From assembly GCA_013397455.1 (NCBI GenBank), contig VYZB01000124.1, positions 158,333-222,332 of the forward strand: a stretch of 64,000 bases of DNA, written 5' to 3'. The stretch is from Crotophaga sulcirostris. Taxonomy: Eukaryota; Chordata; Aves; Cuculiformes; Crotophagidae. Shown here piece after piece: positions 13,894 to 25,967 of this stretch (positions are counted from its first letter, which is position 1; each line of letters begins with the position of its first letter). Made by a program: the position numbers and the translations under genes. The notes below the pieces were generated by a model. It did no database searches. It worked only from the letters and a program-made list of their open reading frames with translations, and was not told the origin of the DNA.

Positions 13894-15658
13894 CGTGCAG
13901 CAAGAAACACATAAAGACTTCTCTAAGCCTTCTACAGAAATAAAGTTTCCAGCATACCTTGTCCTCTTTTTTAATCTGCTGCAATTTCAATAGAAACACC
14001 TCTCCCATTCTGCTTGCAGCTCGCACAACAATGGGCAGAACATGAAGCATGATGCTTTTCCCCTGCTGGTACACAGCCAGCCACCATGGGTGTTGTGACT
14101 GCAATTGTGGGCAGCTCCCTCTGGGCTAAGGGCCAGTCTGGCTGCAGCTGGGCATGGATGCAGTGGAGCTGGAGAAAATCAGCCTCCACCCTCCTTGCAG
14201 TCCACAGGAATAATTATTCAGTCTCCTGGTTCTGCTCCCTGCCCTACAGAGAGGATGGCTGGCAGGCTACATTCTAGCTGCTCTGTAGTGGGGAGCAAAG
14301 ATGCAGTTCACCTCCATGCAGCCCAGAAGATACACACACCTCCCTGATGCTGTGGTTAAGCCACGTGGTCCATCCCCTTGGCCTGGGACTGAGAGTCCCC
14401 ACTGCTCCAACATCCTCCACGCAGGGAAGTCTGCAGCTGAAATTCCTTGTCTTGTGCATTCCAAGTTCTCAACAGAGCAGGCTCTGCAGTGCCTCAGAGA
14501 AGATAAAGAAGCAATCAGAAAGCTACTGGCAGGTAAAAATTTCAGCCTTTCATACTGACCACGATGCCTGCTTCACCCTCTCACTCCAAGTCTGCAACTG
14601 TTGGTTAGAGAACAAATTCTGCTCTTGGCTCCTCTTCCTTTCCCCAGAGGAAAAGTTCGCACGGCATCATGTTAGCACAGAGTCAAATCTACTTCCTTTT
14701 TTTTCCAACTTCCTTTCCTTCACTCCCATTTTTAAAGAAAGTTTTACAGTAGATAGGTACCACACTAATTATGGGAAGAGCTAACAACCTGTGTGCAACA
14801 AACACTTGGGAAACAGCAGTCAGGAATAACTGTGAATGTCTGAAATCAGAATGCAGACTCAATGTAGAGGGGAACTGCAAGCTAGCAAGCAAGCACTCTT
14901 GGCTCCAGGGAAACATTCTGTCCTGTCCCCAAAATTCAGCCAAACTTGGACTGCAGGTCTGTTTCTAGGGCTCTTTTCTTTATTCCAGATAACCAAACTC
15001 ACAAAGCTAGCAATAGCCTGGGTTTTTTTAAGCAAAGCCCATGCTTAGGAAGCCAGAAAAACTCATGGTTTTACTGGCCTTCCTGCTGCAAAAAACGAAT
15101 TATTACTGTGGCTGAAATTTCATAGTGTTATGAAACCAGGTTTTAAAGAGACCATCGCTATTTCAGAAAAGCTTGGGATTGCAAAGCTCTTGTGCTTCAT
15201 TTTCATTCCTTCCTCCCATCCTGGCTCTTCCACTGCCCCTTGAGAAGAGAGCAGTTTAGGATGCTTTGAGTCGAGGTTTTACAGGGTTAGCAGCTTCAGG
15301 GAGCTTCTAGGTGCAGAAATTAACATAAACTTATTTTGCAATGGCTACAGGAAATTGCTAGGTGGGGGGGAACTGGCTCTCTCACCAGCCCTGTGTATCT
15401 GAACAGGCACTAGGCACGTGTGCTTGTCCTGAAAAATGCAACCTACATCCACATCCAGGGACTTGCAGCTCTCATTACAGGTCTCACCCTTCACGCGTTC
15501 CTAACCCAAAATAACCCAGTGTACACACTTTCCATACCGAGTTCATCTGTTACCCTGTTAAGTCCTAATTTGAAAATGAAAGTCTTTGGGCTCCTTATGA
15601 TATCCACTACATGACTTGAACAGGGTCTCTCAGTTCACTGTACCCATGTTAGTAACTC

Positions 15659-15770
15659 TAGGACAGGCAGTAATAGGTCAAGGAGGAATGGTTTTAAGCT
15701 GAAAGAGGGGAAATTTAGATCAAATATTAGGAAGAAGTGTTTTCCTGTGAGGGTGGGGAGGCCCTGTACC
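15659..15770 (+). mobile_element. CR1 internal 3' region fragment
   Basis: Matches the CR1 segment 'ggaatggttttaagctgaaa' followed by 'ttaggaagaagtgttttcct' and 'gtgagggtggggaggccctg'. It stops before the tail, so both ends are truncated. Confidence 0.8.
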
Positions 15771-18700
15771 CTAAAAATGTGTAAGTGGGAAAAGGGACTT
15801 GCAAGATCCCTCGGCATGGATTTAGCTAACTCAGGAGTTGTAGTGGAATTCACAGTGCCCTGATCTGTGCATTAGTAGATGAGACAGAGCTTTATTCCTT
15901 ATCTAGTGATTATAGGTCAATGCTGAACTGCCCTACTGACAGTGCAAAACTTTGCAAAAGCACCCAGATTAACAGAGACTGTGTCACTGCTAACATCAGG
16001 AACGTGCAGAGCTCCTGTCTCGGGCTGTCTGACACAGGGAAGCCCAGCCAGGGAGAGCTGCCAGACACGCGTTCCAAGCTTCTCCAGGCAAAGGATTCTC
16101 TACCACACTGCTGCATCCCAGACTGGAGAGCAACCTTGATGATGCCACTGAGGCCAAAAAAAAACCCTAGCCTGACTCCAGGAGCCTGCACTGTCTTTCT
16201 GTCTCTGGGCAGCACAAATCAATGAAGGTAAGGAGATGGTTTCTTTCAGACAGGCTGGGAGAGGTCCCTGGTGTGTGTGGCAGTGGTACATCACCCTCCT
16301 TTCCTTTCCAGCCTTCCTTCCCTCAGTGTCCAGGCTTGGAATGCCACACTTTCCTACCTAAAGGGATCACCAGAAATGAATGATTAATCAATCAGTGCTG
16401 ATGGCATCACGTTACTGAAGGTGCTTGGTCATCACAAACACTATTTCACAGGCTCTTGACTCAGACACACAGTGTGTCCCTTCCATCCTGTCCCTCTCCC
16501 TAAGCCAAGGAAAATGAAACAGAGGAGCTGTTGAAATGAATAAAAGGGATGTTTCTCAGTCGCACAATCGCTGAGTGCCAAAGCAAGCAGTAGCCCTGAG
16601 CCCCTGGAGTCCCCGTTCTCCACTCGAGAGAGCCTGTGTTCCCTTCAGATGAAGACTCTACACCATTGTTTCCCATCACCTCCACGAAACTGGCTTTGTG
16701 GCACCTTCCCAGCTTCCTGAGCTGCAGCAGCGTGAGTGACAACAGACTCGGACTCATCCCTAGAACGCAGGGCTCGCTGCCTTTGCAGTAAGGCACATTT
16801 CAACAGCAATGTTGCACTGGACTCTCCCCCTGCGTGCTCACTTGGCCACGCTGCAGCCCTTCGAGGACCAGGGCTGGAATCCAGAATGCCAAGACAACCA
16901 GCAAAGCACGGTTATCAAGGCATGTGGCACTCTCTGAGGAGGAACTGATGACTCCCCCACAGATAATTTAATAGCACGGATAAGCCAGCATCAGCATCTC
17001 GCAGCCGCATTACCTCTAATTACCCTCTTCCACCACGGGGTTGTTGCTCTTTTGTCTTTATTCCTTTTAGCAAGCTTTGTCATCTAATTTCAACCCTCTT
17101 ACATTCTTTATTACAGCTAGAAAACCAGCAGCTAGCAAAACCCTGACCTTGGCTTTCTCAGTAGCTTTTCAGCACACAGCCTACAGTTCTTTGTGGTGTT
17201 GCCTTCTGGAAGGCTTTGACAGCCAAAGTTTCACACTTTGCAAAACTTCTGCAAAATCATTCTGGCTGAACAGCTTTCTCCTTACACCTTTCTCATCGCA
17301 ACCAGAAGGAGAGCCAGGGAGAGAGAAAAATGTCAGAAGAGACAAAAAGAAATTATTTTCCTCTCTGTGTGGCCATGTACAAGGAAACAAGAAGACAACA
17401 GACAGGAAGAGCTACCAAAAATGAAAGCAAGCAACTTTCAACTCAGAAAATGACCTCTTAGACAATTAGAACCACTTCAAAGCTGACAGATGTTCTTACA
17501 GGAACAAAGCAAGGTGTGTTACAGCAGTTATTCCAGTAATAAAGTCAATCATCAGATTATGAAATATCAACATTTCCCCTGTCTGTGTGCTTCACCATGA
17601 AACTTAGGAGCTACAGCTCCCAGGAGCTGCTCCTGGGAGATTGTATCTCAGAGTTCAATATAACTGCAAACTCACAGCTTCTGGGTCTGGGCAGTTTCAT
17701 CTTGGAAAAAATAAGGCAAAGTTGGAATGGGTGAAGCTGTCACAGCCACAGCTTCCGAAAGGCACACGAGTGACAAGCTGCCACAAATATGTATGGGTGG
17801 GGAGGAGCCACTATAATAGATGGACCCCACCATAAACAATGCACCAGTTCAACCCCAGAAAAGGCCAGATTTGGTTTTTTTACTTACTCAGGATCACTTT
17901 AAAGTGATGCTGAAAAAGGAAGGCTGGAAGCCAGGAGAAGAAACAAAGCCTCACTGCATCCAGAAAGCACTACACAGATGTACAGATATTTAGGGGCCAG
18001 AGGGACGGGATGGACTGCTGTAACTGGGAGAGCATCTCATGGCTGGCACTGTGAGAGGAAGTGACTGTTTGGTGTCATCTTTGCTTTCACTCCACCCTTT
18101 ACATACTTCAGACCCTTCAGAAGTGCAATGATAGAGAGATAAGGAACAGAATAAACAAAGACTGGTATTATGATTGATATAGATACCATGCTGCCTTTGT
18201 GATAATATCTTCTCTCTCGTGCTACTAAACCAGCAACTGATGGCAATTGTACTCATTAGGCTCTGACTCAAGAAGAAGCTCTCTACGTAGGCGTATCTTC
18301 TTGCAACTGCCATCAGTAGCAGGGATCCTGCTTACACAAGAAGCCTTGTGTAACAAAAACCAATTTCAAATCAATGCATGTGCTCTTTTTGTTAAACTGA
18401 CTTAAACAGACGATCAGTCTTTCTCTGGCCATTCTGGGTGTAACTGAAGTTTGCTTTTAAGTAACTCGAGCTAATAAATTTGGTTTACTACAAACTGCCT
18501 GCCAACAGTGCACAGTGTGAATGGGCACAAATCACACAGGAGCCACTACAGTCCTTTTCTGCAGAGGCCTTCACCAACTCACATTCACACAGCATGGATG
18601 CATTAAAACTGGTTATGCTGGTTTTAAACACATCTATTTCAGTCTGTTATCAGACTTAGCAAGATCGGTTTGACTCAGGGTTTTAATTCTTCCCATTCTG

Positions 18701-19757
18701 CTTGAAACAACCAGTAAGAGTTAGAAAATATTTTTTTAAATGGACTTGTTTTTCCACTTTCTTTTCCTCTGGCAATGACAGATTATTTTTCCTTGCATCT
18801 TTCATGGAGCTAGAATTACACGCTTGCATTTTTCTCTGCCTAATGAGAGCTGCAATAACGCGCAGACAGAGCTGCACGCTGCTAGAACAAACGTCTCTGC
18901 CTGTGTCCCTGGGTCACTGCCTGATGACAGTGCTGCTCCAGGGAGTGCTGGGAGGTTCTGCACTACTGCCAGCCAAGAGGCTGCAAGGCATGGGGGAGGT
19001 GAAGACTGGCACCCCTCACACCTGGGCACGTACACGGTCGTCTTGTAGCCCGCACCTTCAATTGCAGGTCTACCTGCCCAGCCAAGCAGCACAGAGGTCC
19101 CTTGGTGGTCTGGGGCTTGGATGTCTACGGAGGGATGGTGTTGGCTGTCTGTCCTCTTATGGGATGGCAGCCATAAGGGCTCCTCAAGAGAAGATTCCAG
19201 CACCTGAGTGGTTGCACTCCAGTCAGAGCACAGCATCTCCTGGCCCACCCCGCTGACACGCCGCCCACTCTGCACTGGGTAACCCTCACCTCACAACAAC
19301 TCTCATTAATAAGGTTAGTTAACAGCAACAAAAACTACAACAGCAATGTTAGTTAAGGAAATAACTCCTTATTGCCCTCCCTTGTGGGAATTACCCACAG
19401 AGGCACCTGGGGTTTTCTGTGACCCACAGAGTGCTGCAGCCAGGGCCAACCTCCAGCCTCTGCAATTTGTTCCTACTTTTCCCTTGTCCTCCTAAAGTAC
19501 ATATACATACAGAACCAGTAAAGATGTCTCTACTCATCCTTCAGTACCAAGCAAGTCTTCCCTGTGCAAGGAGTGAACAAATGGGTAAGGTTTGGGAGCT
19601 GGCAGTATGCCTGAAGGCTTCCATCTTGCAAGAATGAGCCAAATTTACACATCTAGTGCTGTTGCTTAACAGATCTGCAAGGGTAAGGGCCATAATAGGT
19701 TCTTCCTTGCATCACTCCAGACCACTGGCTTCCATGACCAAGAGGAACAAGGAAGAT

Positions 19758-19926
19758 TTTGCCCAGAGCAGTGGTGGCTGCCCCATTCCCAGAGGTGTTC
19801 CAGGCCAGGTTGGATGGGGCTTGGAGCCCCCTGATCCAGTGGGAGGTGTCCCTGCCCATGGCAGGGGGGGTGGAACTGGATGGGCTCTAAGGTCCCTTCC
19901 AACCCAAACCATTCCATGATGCTATG
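19758..19926 (+). mobile_element. CR1 3' fragment
   Basis: Standard CR1 3' region from 'gcccagagcagtggtggctg' to the tail 'accattccatgatgctatga', in plus orientation and 5'-truncated. Confidence 0.9.
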
Positions 19927-21403
19927 AAACGTGTTCCTAGATTTCCCAGACCAGTGCTGGTTAAACAGAGGGCTCTGCACACAGGGAGATGAAAACCACA
20001 ATATCTATTGGGGTTGCATTCAAATGTGCTAGAACTGGTCTTTCAAGGTAATTATATTTGTTTACTGGAATGGAATATACGTGTCTCTACAAGGTGCCTC
20101 AGAAACAAGGCTCATCTGCCACTCAGAAGATCCACACATATTTAAGGAATGACATTGTAAAACAAAGTTTTCTTTGTAGCAACCAGTCCCTATAAAGTAA
20201 AAAATTGGGAGGGATTGAGCATATATTGAGTATTGATTTGGAGTGTTTTGACATGTAATTGGATTTGATTGCTAGTTTGGTAGCCTTATTATGGGATGTC
20301 TCAGTGGATAGATACACTGTTTATGCCTGTGCAATATTTTTTGGAGGTTTTCTTTCCTCCCTGAATATAACACAAGAGAATTCGATTATCTCAAAGGCCC
20401 ACTGTTGAGGGGAATAAACCAAGTGTAAACCATGCACAATTGTTTCTTTGCTGGGAAGCGCAAAGGAGTTCTGAGCAGCAGTGAGTGCCGGCAGGAAATG
20501 GAGAGAGATTCCTACCTTAGGGCCTGGTATGGGAAATCTGGATTAATTTTTTGCCTCTTTCATAGATGTTTCCTATGGCAAGGGAATTTAGCCAGTGCTG
20601 TCTCAGTCTCTGTTGAGAAAGTGGATTATAGGCTACCTTCTCTCACTTCATGTTTATCCATATTTTTGTATATAGTGTAGCTTGTATGATAGTTTACTTT
20701 TTTATAGTTGTAAGATTTTATAGACATGCCTGTAAGCATCTCTGCCATGCACTATGGAAGAAATCCTGTCCCTTAGCAGTACCTAAGGATTCTCTTGCAT
20801 TAAAAACAAATAATTGTAATGGAAGAACTAATTAAAGAGTTGGGAGGAAGAAAAGTATACAAGCAAGCTAAAATCTATACCCTTTGAGAAAGTCTGAATA
20901 ATTCTGTTTTGTTCTTCTTTTTTTTTGCCACAGTCCTGCAAATGTGACTGCTTTCCCACTTTCTGAGGTGTTCGTAGTTTACATATTCCCTTGATACATA
21001 TATTTCAGCCCTCCTGAAATATATAGGCTTATTTTTCCAGTCTAATCTCTTGTTCTCCCTGTAACAGGCAGACTGTGTCTGGCCATTTGGGAAATAGTTC
21101 ATAATTCCAAGCTTAAACAACTGGCTTTTGATAAAGGTCCAACGCAGTGCTCTGAGGGCTGTTTTGTTTTTATGGATGGAGCAGACAGAGCAGAATGATG
21201 TTGCCTGCATACTAAGAAACTTGGCCTGGAGCCCACACACACACCAAAGGCAAAATAAATAAATAAACATATCAATCAATCTTGACGTCACCAGGAAAAG
21301 GGTCACTGCCATGTGGAACGAGACATCTGGACAGTGAAGTCACTGCTCTGGAAGGATGCCACTGGTTCACATGCTCTGCAGCACAATGGGATAAAATGAC
21401 AGT

Positions 21404-21437
21404 CAAAAAAAAAGAAAAAAAAAGGGGGGAGGAGGAT
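21404..21437 (+). repeat. A-rich then G-rich purine tract
   Basis: Two runs of nine A separated by one G, followed by six G and 'aggagg'. It is a simple-sequence purine stretch, with 'aaataaataaataa' about 150 bases upstream. No gene is attached to it. Confidence 0.7.
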
Positions 21438-22415
21438 AAATTCTAATTGATGCTAAGTGAGCAGATTTTTAAAGAAGGAGCTTCATACCTTCTGCAAACC
21501 TGTCCATGCATCTAACTTTTTCCTGATGAAAAACTCCCATGATTCCAACACAAGCCAGGCACACAAATAAGACCAGCCTGTCATCTCACACCACGCTGTC
21601 CACAATGCTCTCACAAGCAGCTTAGGAACAAGAAAGAACAGGATCTTACCTTGCAACTAAAATTAAAATGTGTGGAGGAGAATCCTTTCCACAGCCCTAC
21701 CTGTTCCCACAGGCAAGGATAACGAAGATGCTCTTGCCCAGGTGTTTGTGTTACCTGCAGCTGTACACAACCACACACGTACACACACAAAATGACAATT
21801 GTTCTGAGCAACCACAGACCACTGCAGCTTTTCATATGAATCTTCCAATCCAATAAATCGTTGTAAAATGAAAATCAAGGAAAATGCCAACTGTTCTATG
21901 TAATAAACAAAAAGGTTTTGAGAAGGAGCAAACGAGAAACGTCTGCAGGGAAGCAAAGACCCCTTGAGAACTCTGCACACACAGCCAGCCAACTTGCTTC
22001 TGCAGGCTATTGTCTTTCTTTCCCCCTGTCCCCATCCAGGCACAGTATTGAAAGCAGCAGGAGATCATTAGAATGGAAGCTCCGATCCTCCCTTTATAGC
22101 ATCAGGATATCCCAGCCCACCCAGCCACCTCGCCAGGATGCTCCTGGCACAATGGAACATCTCTACCCAGGATACAGAGGCTCCTCTCCAGCCCTGGGCA
22201 TTTGTGGAACGGCCTGATTTAAACGCAGCACAGCCAAGACGGAGCCTTTTGTTGTCAGAGCCCAGATTCTTTCAAAACCACTAAAAAAAAAAATAAAAAT
22301 CCACCCTTCCAGAGAAGGGAATATGACTGCATGGAAAATGACCGTGTTTCTTAGTGCCAGCTCTCGGGGTGGTTTTGGTGAGGGATAAACCAGGGATAAA
22401 TCGGTGCAGCCCAGC

Positions 22416-22649
22416 TGATCCCCATGGGGTGATGGATCCCCATGGGGTGATTGATCCCCATAGGGTGATTGATCCCCATAGGGTGATGGATCCCCATGGG
22501 GCGATGGATACCCATGGGGTGATGGATCCCCATAGAGTGATGGATCCCCATAGGGTGATTGATAACCATAGGGTGATGGATCCCCATGGGGCGATGGATC
22601 CCCATGGGGCAACTGATGCCCGTGGGGTGATGGATCTCCATGGGGCGAT
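22416..22649 (+). repeat. 18-bp minisatellite, about 13 units
   Basis: Thirteen contiguous units of 18 bases with consensus 'tgatccccatggggtgat'. Variation within units is mostly at single positions (catggggt, catagggt, catggggc). The core 'ccccatgggg' is a perfect 10-base palindrome in many units. Because 18 is a multiple of three and the unit lacks stops in several frames, it produces long meaningless frames on both strands. It lies about 290 bases downstream of the ACAP3 first exon, within its intron 1. Confidence 0.95.
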
Positions 22650-22859
22650 GCCAGTTTCCCCCGATCCCAGTGGGACCCAGGGCTGTTTGCTGGGTGCCAG
22701 CATCACTCTATTCTCCTCCGCAACCGGGAGCACCGAGACGGGGAGGGGATGCAGCGTCTCGGGAGGCCGGGATGCAGCGTTTCAAGGCCGGTGGCATCCC
22801 CGGAGAGCACCTGGCAGCGCCAGAAACCTGGAATTGGGGTGCCCTGAGCTGTCTCCCAG

Positions 22860-23190
22860 CTTCCCTGCCCGTTTGTGTGTGCCCCCCCCGGCGGCTTTCT
22901 CGCCGCTTAAAGCCTTTACCCGCTCACGCAGCTCGGTCTTACCGGAACCGGGGCGAGTCCTTGATGCACTCCTCGAACTCCACCGTCATCCTGCCGGTGC
23001 CACAGCCCCGCGGAGCTCAGCGGCGGAGGGAAGGCATCGCCCGCCGCGCCGGCAGCCGAGGAGACGCGGGAGAGCGAGGGAGCGGCCGCCCCCCCGCTCC
23101 GTCCCTCCCTCCCTCCCCTCCCGCAACCGGGCCCGCCCCCCGCCCCGCAACCGGACATGATGTGAGGAGAGCGGGGAAAAGCGGAGAGCG
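22860..23190. promoter_or_regulatory. ACAP3: CpG-rich promoter area of ACAP3
   Basis: The base composition changes sharply to CpG-rich sequence around the ACAP3 start codon, with repeated 'ccgcc' and 'gcggc' motifs and a C-rich block at 23,089-23,150. No TATA-like element is evident. This looks like a CpG-island promoter, with the 5' untranslated region on the minus strand running upward from 22,990. The start site itself cannot be placed from sequence alone. Confidence 0.75.
22943..22989 (-). CDS. ACAP3: ACAP3 coding exon 1 (Arf GAP with coiled coil, ankyrin and PH domains 3), partial gene
   Basis: The minus strand reads a start codon with A at -3, then fifteen complete codons giving MTVEFEECIKDSPRF and two bases of an Arg codon, followed by a perfect donor (GTAAGA). 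This matches the N-terminus of the ACAP3/ACAP2 family, where the segment leads into the BAR domain; ACAP3 fits better than ACAP2 because the protein starts directly at MTVEFEEC and because PUSL1 is the adjacent divergent gene, as in mammals. ACAP proteins are GTPase-activating proteins for Arf6 at endosomal and plasma membranes, with BAR, PH, ArfGAP and ankyrin domains; none of those domains lies in this window. The rest of the gene must be to the left of position 1, or in exons I could not find. Confidence 0.88.
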
Positions 23191-23200
23191 GCAGAGGGTG

Positions 23201-23450
23201 GCCAGGGCAGCGGTGGAGTCTCCATCCCTGGAGGTGCTCAAAAAACCGTGTAGATGTTGCACTTGGTGTGGTTTAGTACATGGTTTAATAAGTGGTGTTA
23301 GGGTGGCGTTGGAGATGCCCAAAAAGCGTGTAGATGTAGGGCTTGGGATGGTTTAGTTCATGGTTCGGTAGGTGGTGTCAGGCTGACAGTTGGACTGGAT
23401 GAGGTTAGAGGTCTTTTCCAGCCTTAGTGATTCTGTTCTATGATTCTATG
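23201..23450 (+). mobile_element. CR1 fragment with internal 81-bp tandem duplication
   Basis: A CR1 3' region of the 'gtgtagatg...tggtttagt' subfamily ending in 'gattctgttctatgattcta'. The segment 23,231-23,311 is followed directly by a diverged second copy at 23,312-23,392, both starting with a 'gaggtgctcaaaaa'-like sequence. It sits between the ACAP3 and PUSL1 promoters. Confidence 0.85.
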
Positions 23451-23470
23451 AAAAATCCAGCTGTCTGGGA

Positions 23471-23950
23471 TCACAGAATCACAGAATGGTTTAGGTCCGA
23501 AGAGACCTCAAAGCCCACCCAGCTCAGCCCCCCTGCCATGGGCAGGGACCCCTCCCACTGGATTAGGGGGCTCCAAGCCCCATCCAACCTGGCCTGGAAC
23601 ACCTCCAGGGATGGGGCAGCCACCACTGCTCTGGGAACTCGGGGACAGGGCTTCCCCACCCTCACAATAACAAATTTCTTCCTAATATTTCATCTAAAAC
23701 TCCCCTCTTTCTGCTTAAAACCATTCCCCCTCATCCTGTCCCTGCACTCCCCCTGCACTCCCCCCTCCCCAGCTTTCCTGGAGCCCCTTTCAGCACTGCA
23801 GGCTGCTCTAAGGTCTCCCCAGAGCCTTCTCTTCTCCAGGCTGAACAACCCCAACTCTCTCAGCCTGTCCTCATAGCAGAGGTGCTCCAGCCCTTGGATC
23901 ATCTGCATGGCCTCCTCTGGACTCACTCTAACAGATCTATGTCCTTCCTC
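23471..23950 (-). mobile_element. CR1 fragment, 3' tail plus ORF2 end
   Basis: The low-coordinate end is the complement of the CR1 tail ('atcacagaatcacagaatgg'). The sequence continues through the 3' region and into ORF2, whose minus-strand translation contains 'DRLRELGLFSLEKRRLWGDL' around 23,850. At about 480 bases it is one of the longest CR1 copies in the window. Confidence 0.9.
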
Positions 23951-25760
23951 TGCTGATGCCCAGTGTGATTCTATACAAGCAGTGTCAAAAGGATTGGCAT
24001 CAATCCTGTTACTACTTAATCTAGTTTTTAATTTTCTGAGCGCAGTGGATTTGCTGCTGCCATCAGCCATGCAGTAAATCTGCAGTAACTCCTCTGAAAG
24101 CAATGTAATCATCCAAGGAAGGAAGACATCTGGGCTTGTGGGTCCAGCTGACCGGATCACACTTGCTGTGGGACACAGCAATAATATGTGGCATGGATAA
24201 ATGAGGCTAATTAGAACGGGCTTAGTTCTGATCCTGCACCCACTGAGCACCGCAAACAGAAGAACATCATTCGCAGCAAGTTTTACATGAATTCAGGACT
24301 GAGAGAAGAGCTACATTTTGAGAAAATGCATCCTGTGTCATATGGGCCTAAATTGAAACCCAGCGTCAGACAAACAGTAGGGCCAGGGGCATTTGAATCC
24401 ATGACAGAATGTGGTGATGAGGCCTTACCTTAGCTGTGGACAGTACCGTGATGAAATGAGATGAAATAAGATGTTCAGTGCCATTTCCATACTCAAACTA
24501 CAGCGAGGATTCACCTCTAGGCCAGGCTCCTGTTTCCATCAGAGTTCCCAGACCTGCTCGATTTGTCAGGGCACAGTCAAGAGCATCTTTGTGTCAGCAA
24601 AAGTCTGACTTATTTAACGCAATTATTGGACGTTGGGGAAGGTAGGAGAAGGAATTAGCCCCGCTGATAACCACAGTCCAGGAGAAGGGGCAAGGTGACC
24701 TCTTGTGGCCTTGGTTTTATGTGGTTTCATAAAAGTCAAATCAACACAATTTTTATTTTCTTTGGTTCTTCCAGCGTAGATGAAAGTGCATGGATGCTTC
24801 TGCCTGCGTGTGTACACACAAGCTCAGGGATTAGAAATCACCGTCCTCTTTAAAGCTGAGATTCATCACTTTCATTATAATAGAGCCTGGATGCCATTGT
24901 GCGAGCTGAAAGCTGGCTGGATTTTTCCATTCAGAACAGATCCCAGATTTGTATGAGGCAGCCAGGAATTTTTCCGTTGCTCTCCCTGTTTTACTAATGA
25001 GTTGGGTGATCATTTTTACTGGTTTTAGGCTATCTATTGCACATCCAGATACTGCAGTGCAGTATTTCAGAATGAAGATTTTTAAATACAGAGCACAGTC
25101 ACGAAGAACATCTGCTGCCTTTGTTTATTATCATTATCTTCTCCTATTTTTGTCCCTGTGGCTGCGATTTACCCTCAGCAAGTGGTGGCCTGCACACAGC
25201 TTTTCACGGGCAGGCTGAAGGAGATGACTGCAGGCTTGCCTGAAACCCTGTGCTGGTTTTTGCAGGGATGCTGACACAGCCAAGCCAGGAGCGGTTTCAC
25301 ACAGGGTTGGTTCACTCAAGGTTGGGAACTTTTTTGAGTCTGCGATCCCGAACTGTCAAGTAACCCTAACACAGGAGGGTTAGGCCACTCACTACCCCAA
25401 GGGCCACACTTTGGCCTTTGCCTTGGCAACCACTGGCCCCACAAACCAAGTTTTTTTTTTGTGGGAGTTACATTCCTGCTCTGAGTCTGATTTTTTTGAC
25501 ATGCTTCTCTGACTCAGGGGGCAACTGAAGCCCTCAGAACCGTGCTAGGAATAGCCCAAGGGATCAATTCCCATTATAAACTGGCAAAAAAAAAGGAATA
25601 AGGAGTCCAGCTCAGGTGGCTTCTAAGGGCAAAGGCTGAGGTGAATAGAGATGGCTGCCTGCAACACCTGAGAGCAGCTGAGAGGATAAAGGCCAGGATC
25701 TGAGCAGGCCTTGTTCTGGTGGGGTCACCGCCCCTCAGCCGCCTGGTTTCCCTCCATGGG

Positions 25761-25963
25761 AATCATGGAATGGTTTGGGTTGGAAGTGACCTCAAAACCC
25801 ATCCAGTTCCAACCCCCTGCCATGGGCAGGGACACCTCCCACTGGATCAGGGGGCTCCAAGCCCCATCCAACCTGGCCTGGAACACCTCCAGGGATGGGG
25901 CAGCCACCACTGCTCTGGGCAACCTGGGCCAGGGCCTCCTCACCCTCACAGCAAAACATTTCT
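25761..25963 (-). mobile_element. CR1 3' fragment (left arm of an inverted pair)
   Basis: Complement of the CR1 3' region, with its tail at the low-coordinate end ('aatcatggaatggtttgggt') and its truncated 5' end near 25,963. It abuts another CR1 in the opposite orientation. Confidence 0.9.
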
Positions 25964-25967
25964 GGGC

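Larger units (their letters stand above)
1..22942 (-). other. ACAP3: Probable ACAP3 intron 1 (no coding exon seen)
   Basis: The donor of the first ACAP3 coding exon lies at the right end of this stretch, so the minus-strand gene must continue leftward. I looked for the second coding exon (the start of the BAR domain, rich in Glu, Lys and Leu) and found no match in the stretch. Open frames here are short, carry no recognisable domain and often overlap CR1. The contents I can name are CR1 fragments at 190, 1151, 2538, 3384, 4261, 6481, 8694, 13018, 13811, 15659 and 19758, a G/A-rich tract at 11,863-11,943, an A/G tract at 21,404 and an 18-bp minisatellite at 22,416. That the whole stretch is one intron is inference; a short, diverged exon could have been missed. 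Confidence 0.55.

Noticed and set aside
18702..19275. Overlapping long frames on both strands (184 and 157 codons)
   Set aside because: No domain, no conserved motif and no splice context that fits; both strands are open at once because this patch is GC-richer. Most likely chance.
22354..23160. Open frame of 268 codons on the plus strand, with other long frames on the minus strand over the same place
   Set aside because: Produced by the 18-bp minisatellite (a multiple of three without stops) joined to GC-rich promoter sequence. The peptide is a repeat of DPHGVM-like units followed by antisense ACAP3 exon and 5' UTR.
23690..24250. 186-codon minus-strand frame with a recognisable protein segment
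   Set aside because: The recognisable part (LRELGLFSLEKRRL) is the C-terminus of CR1 ORF2; the rest is unrelated flanking sequence. Not a host gene.
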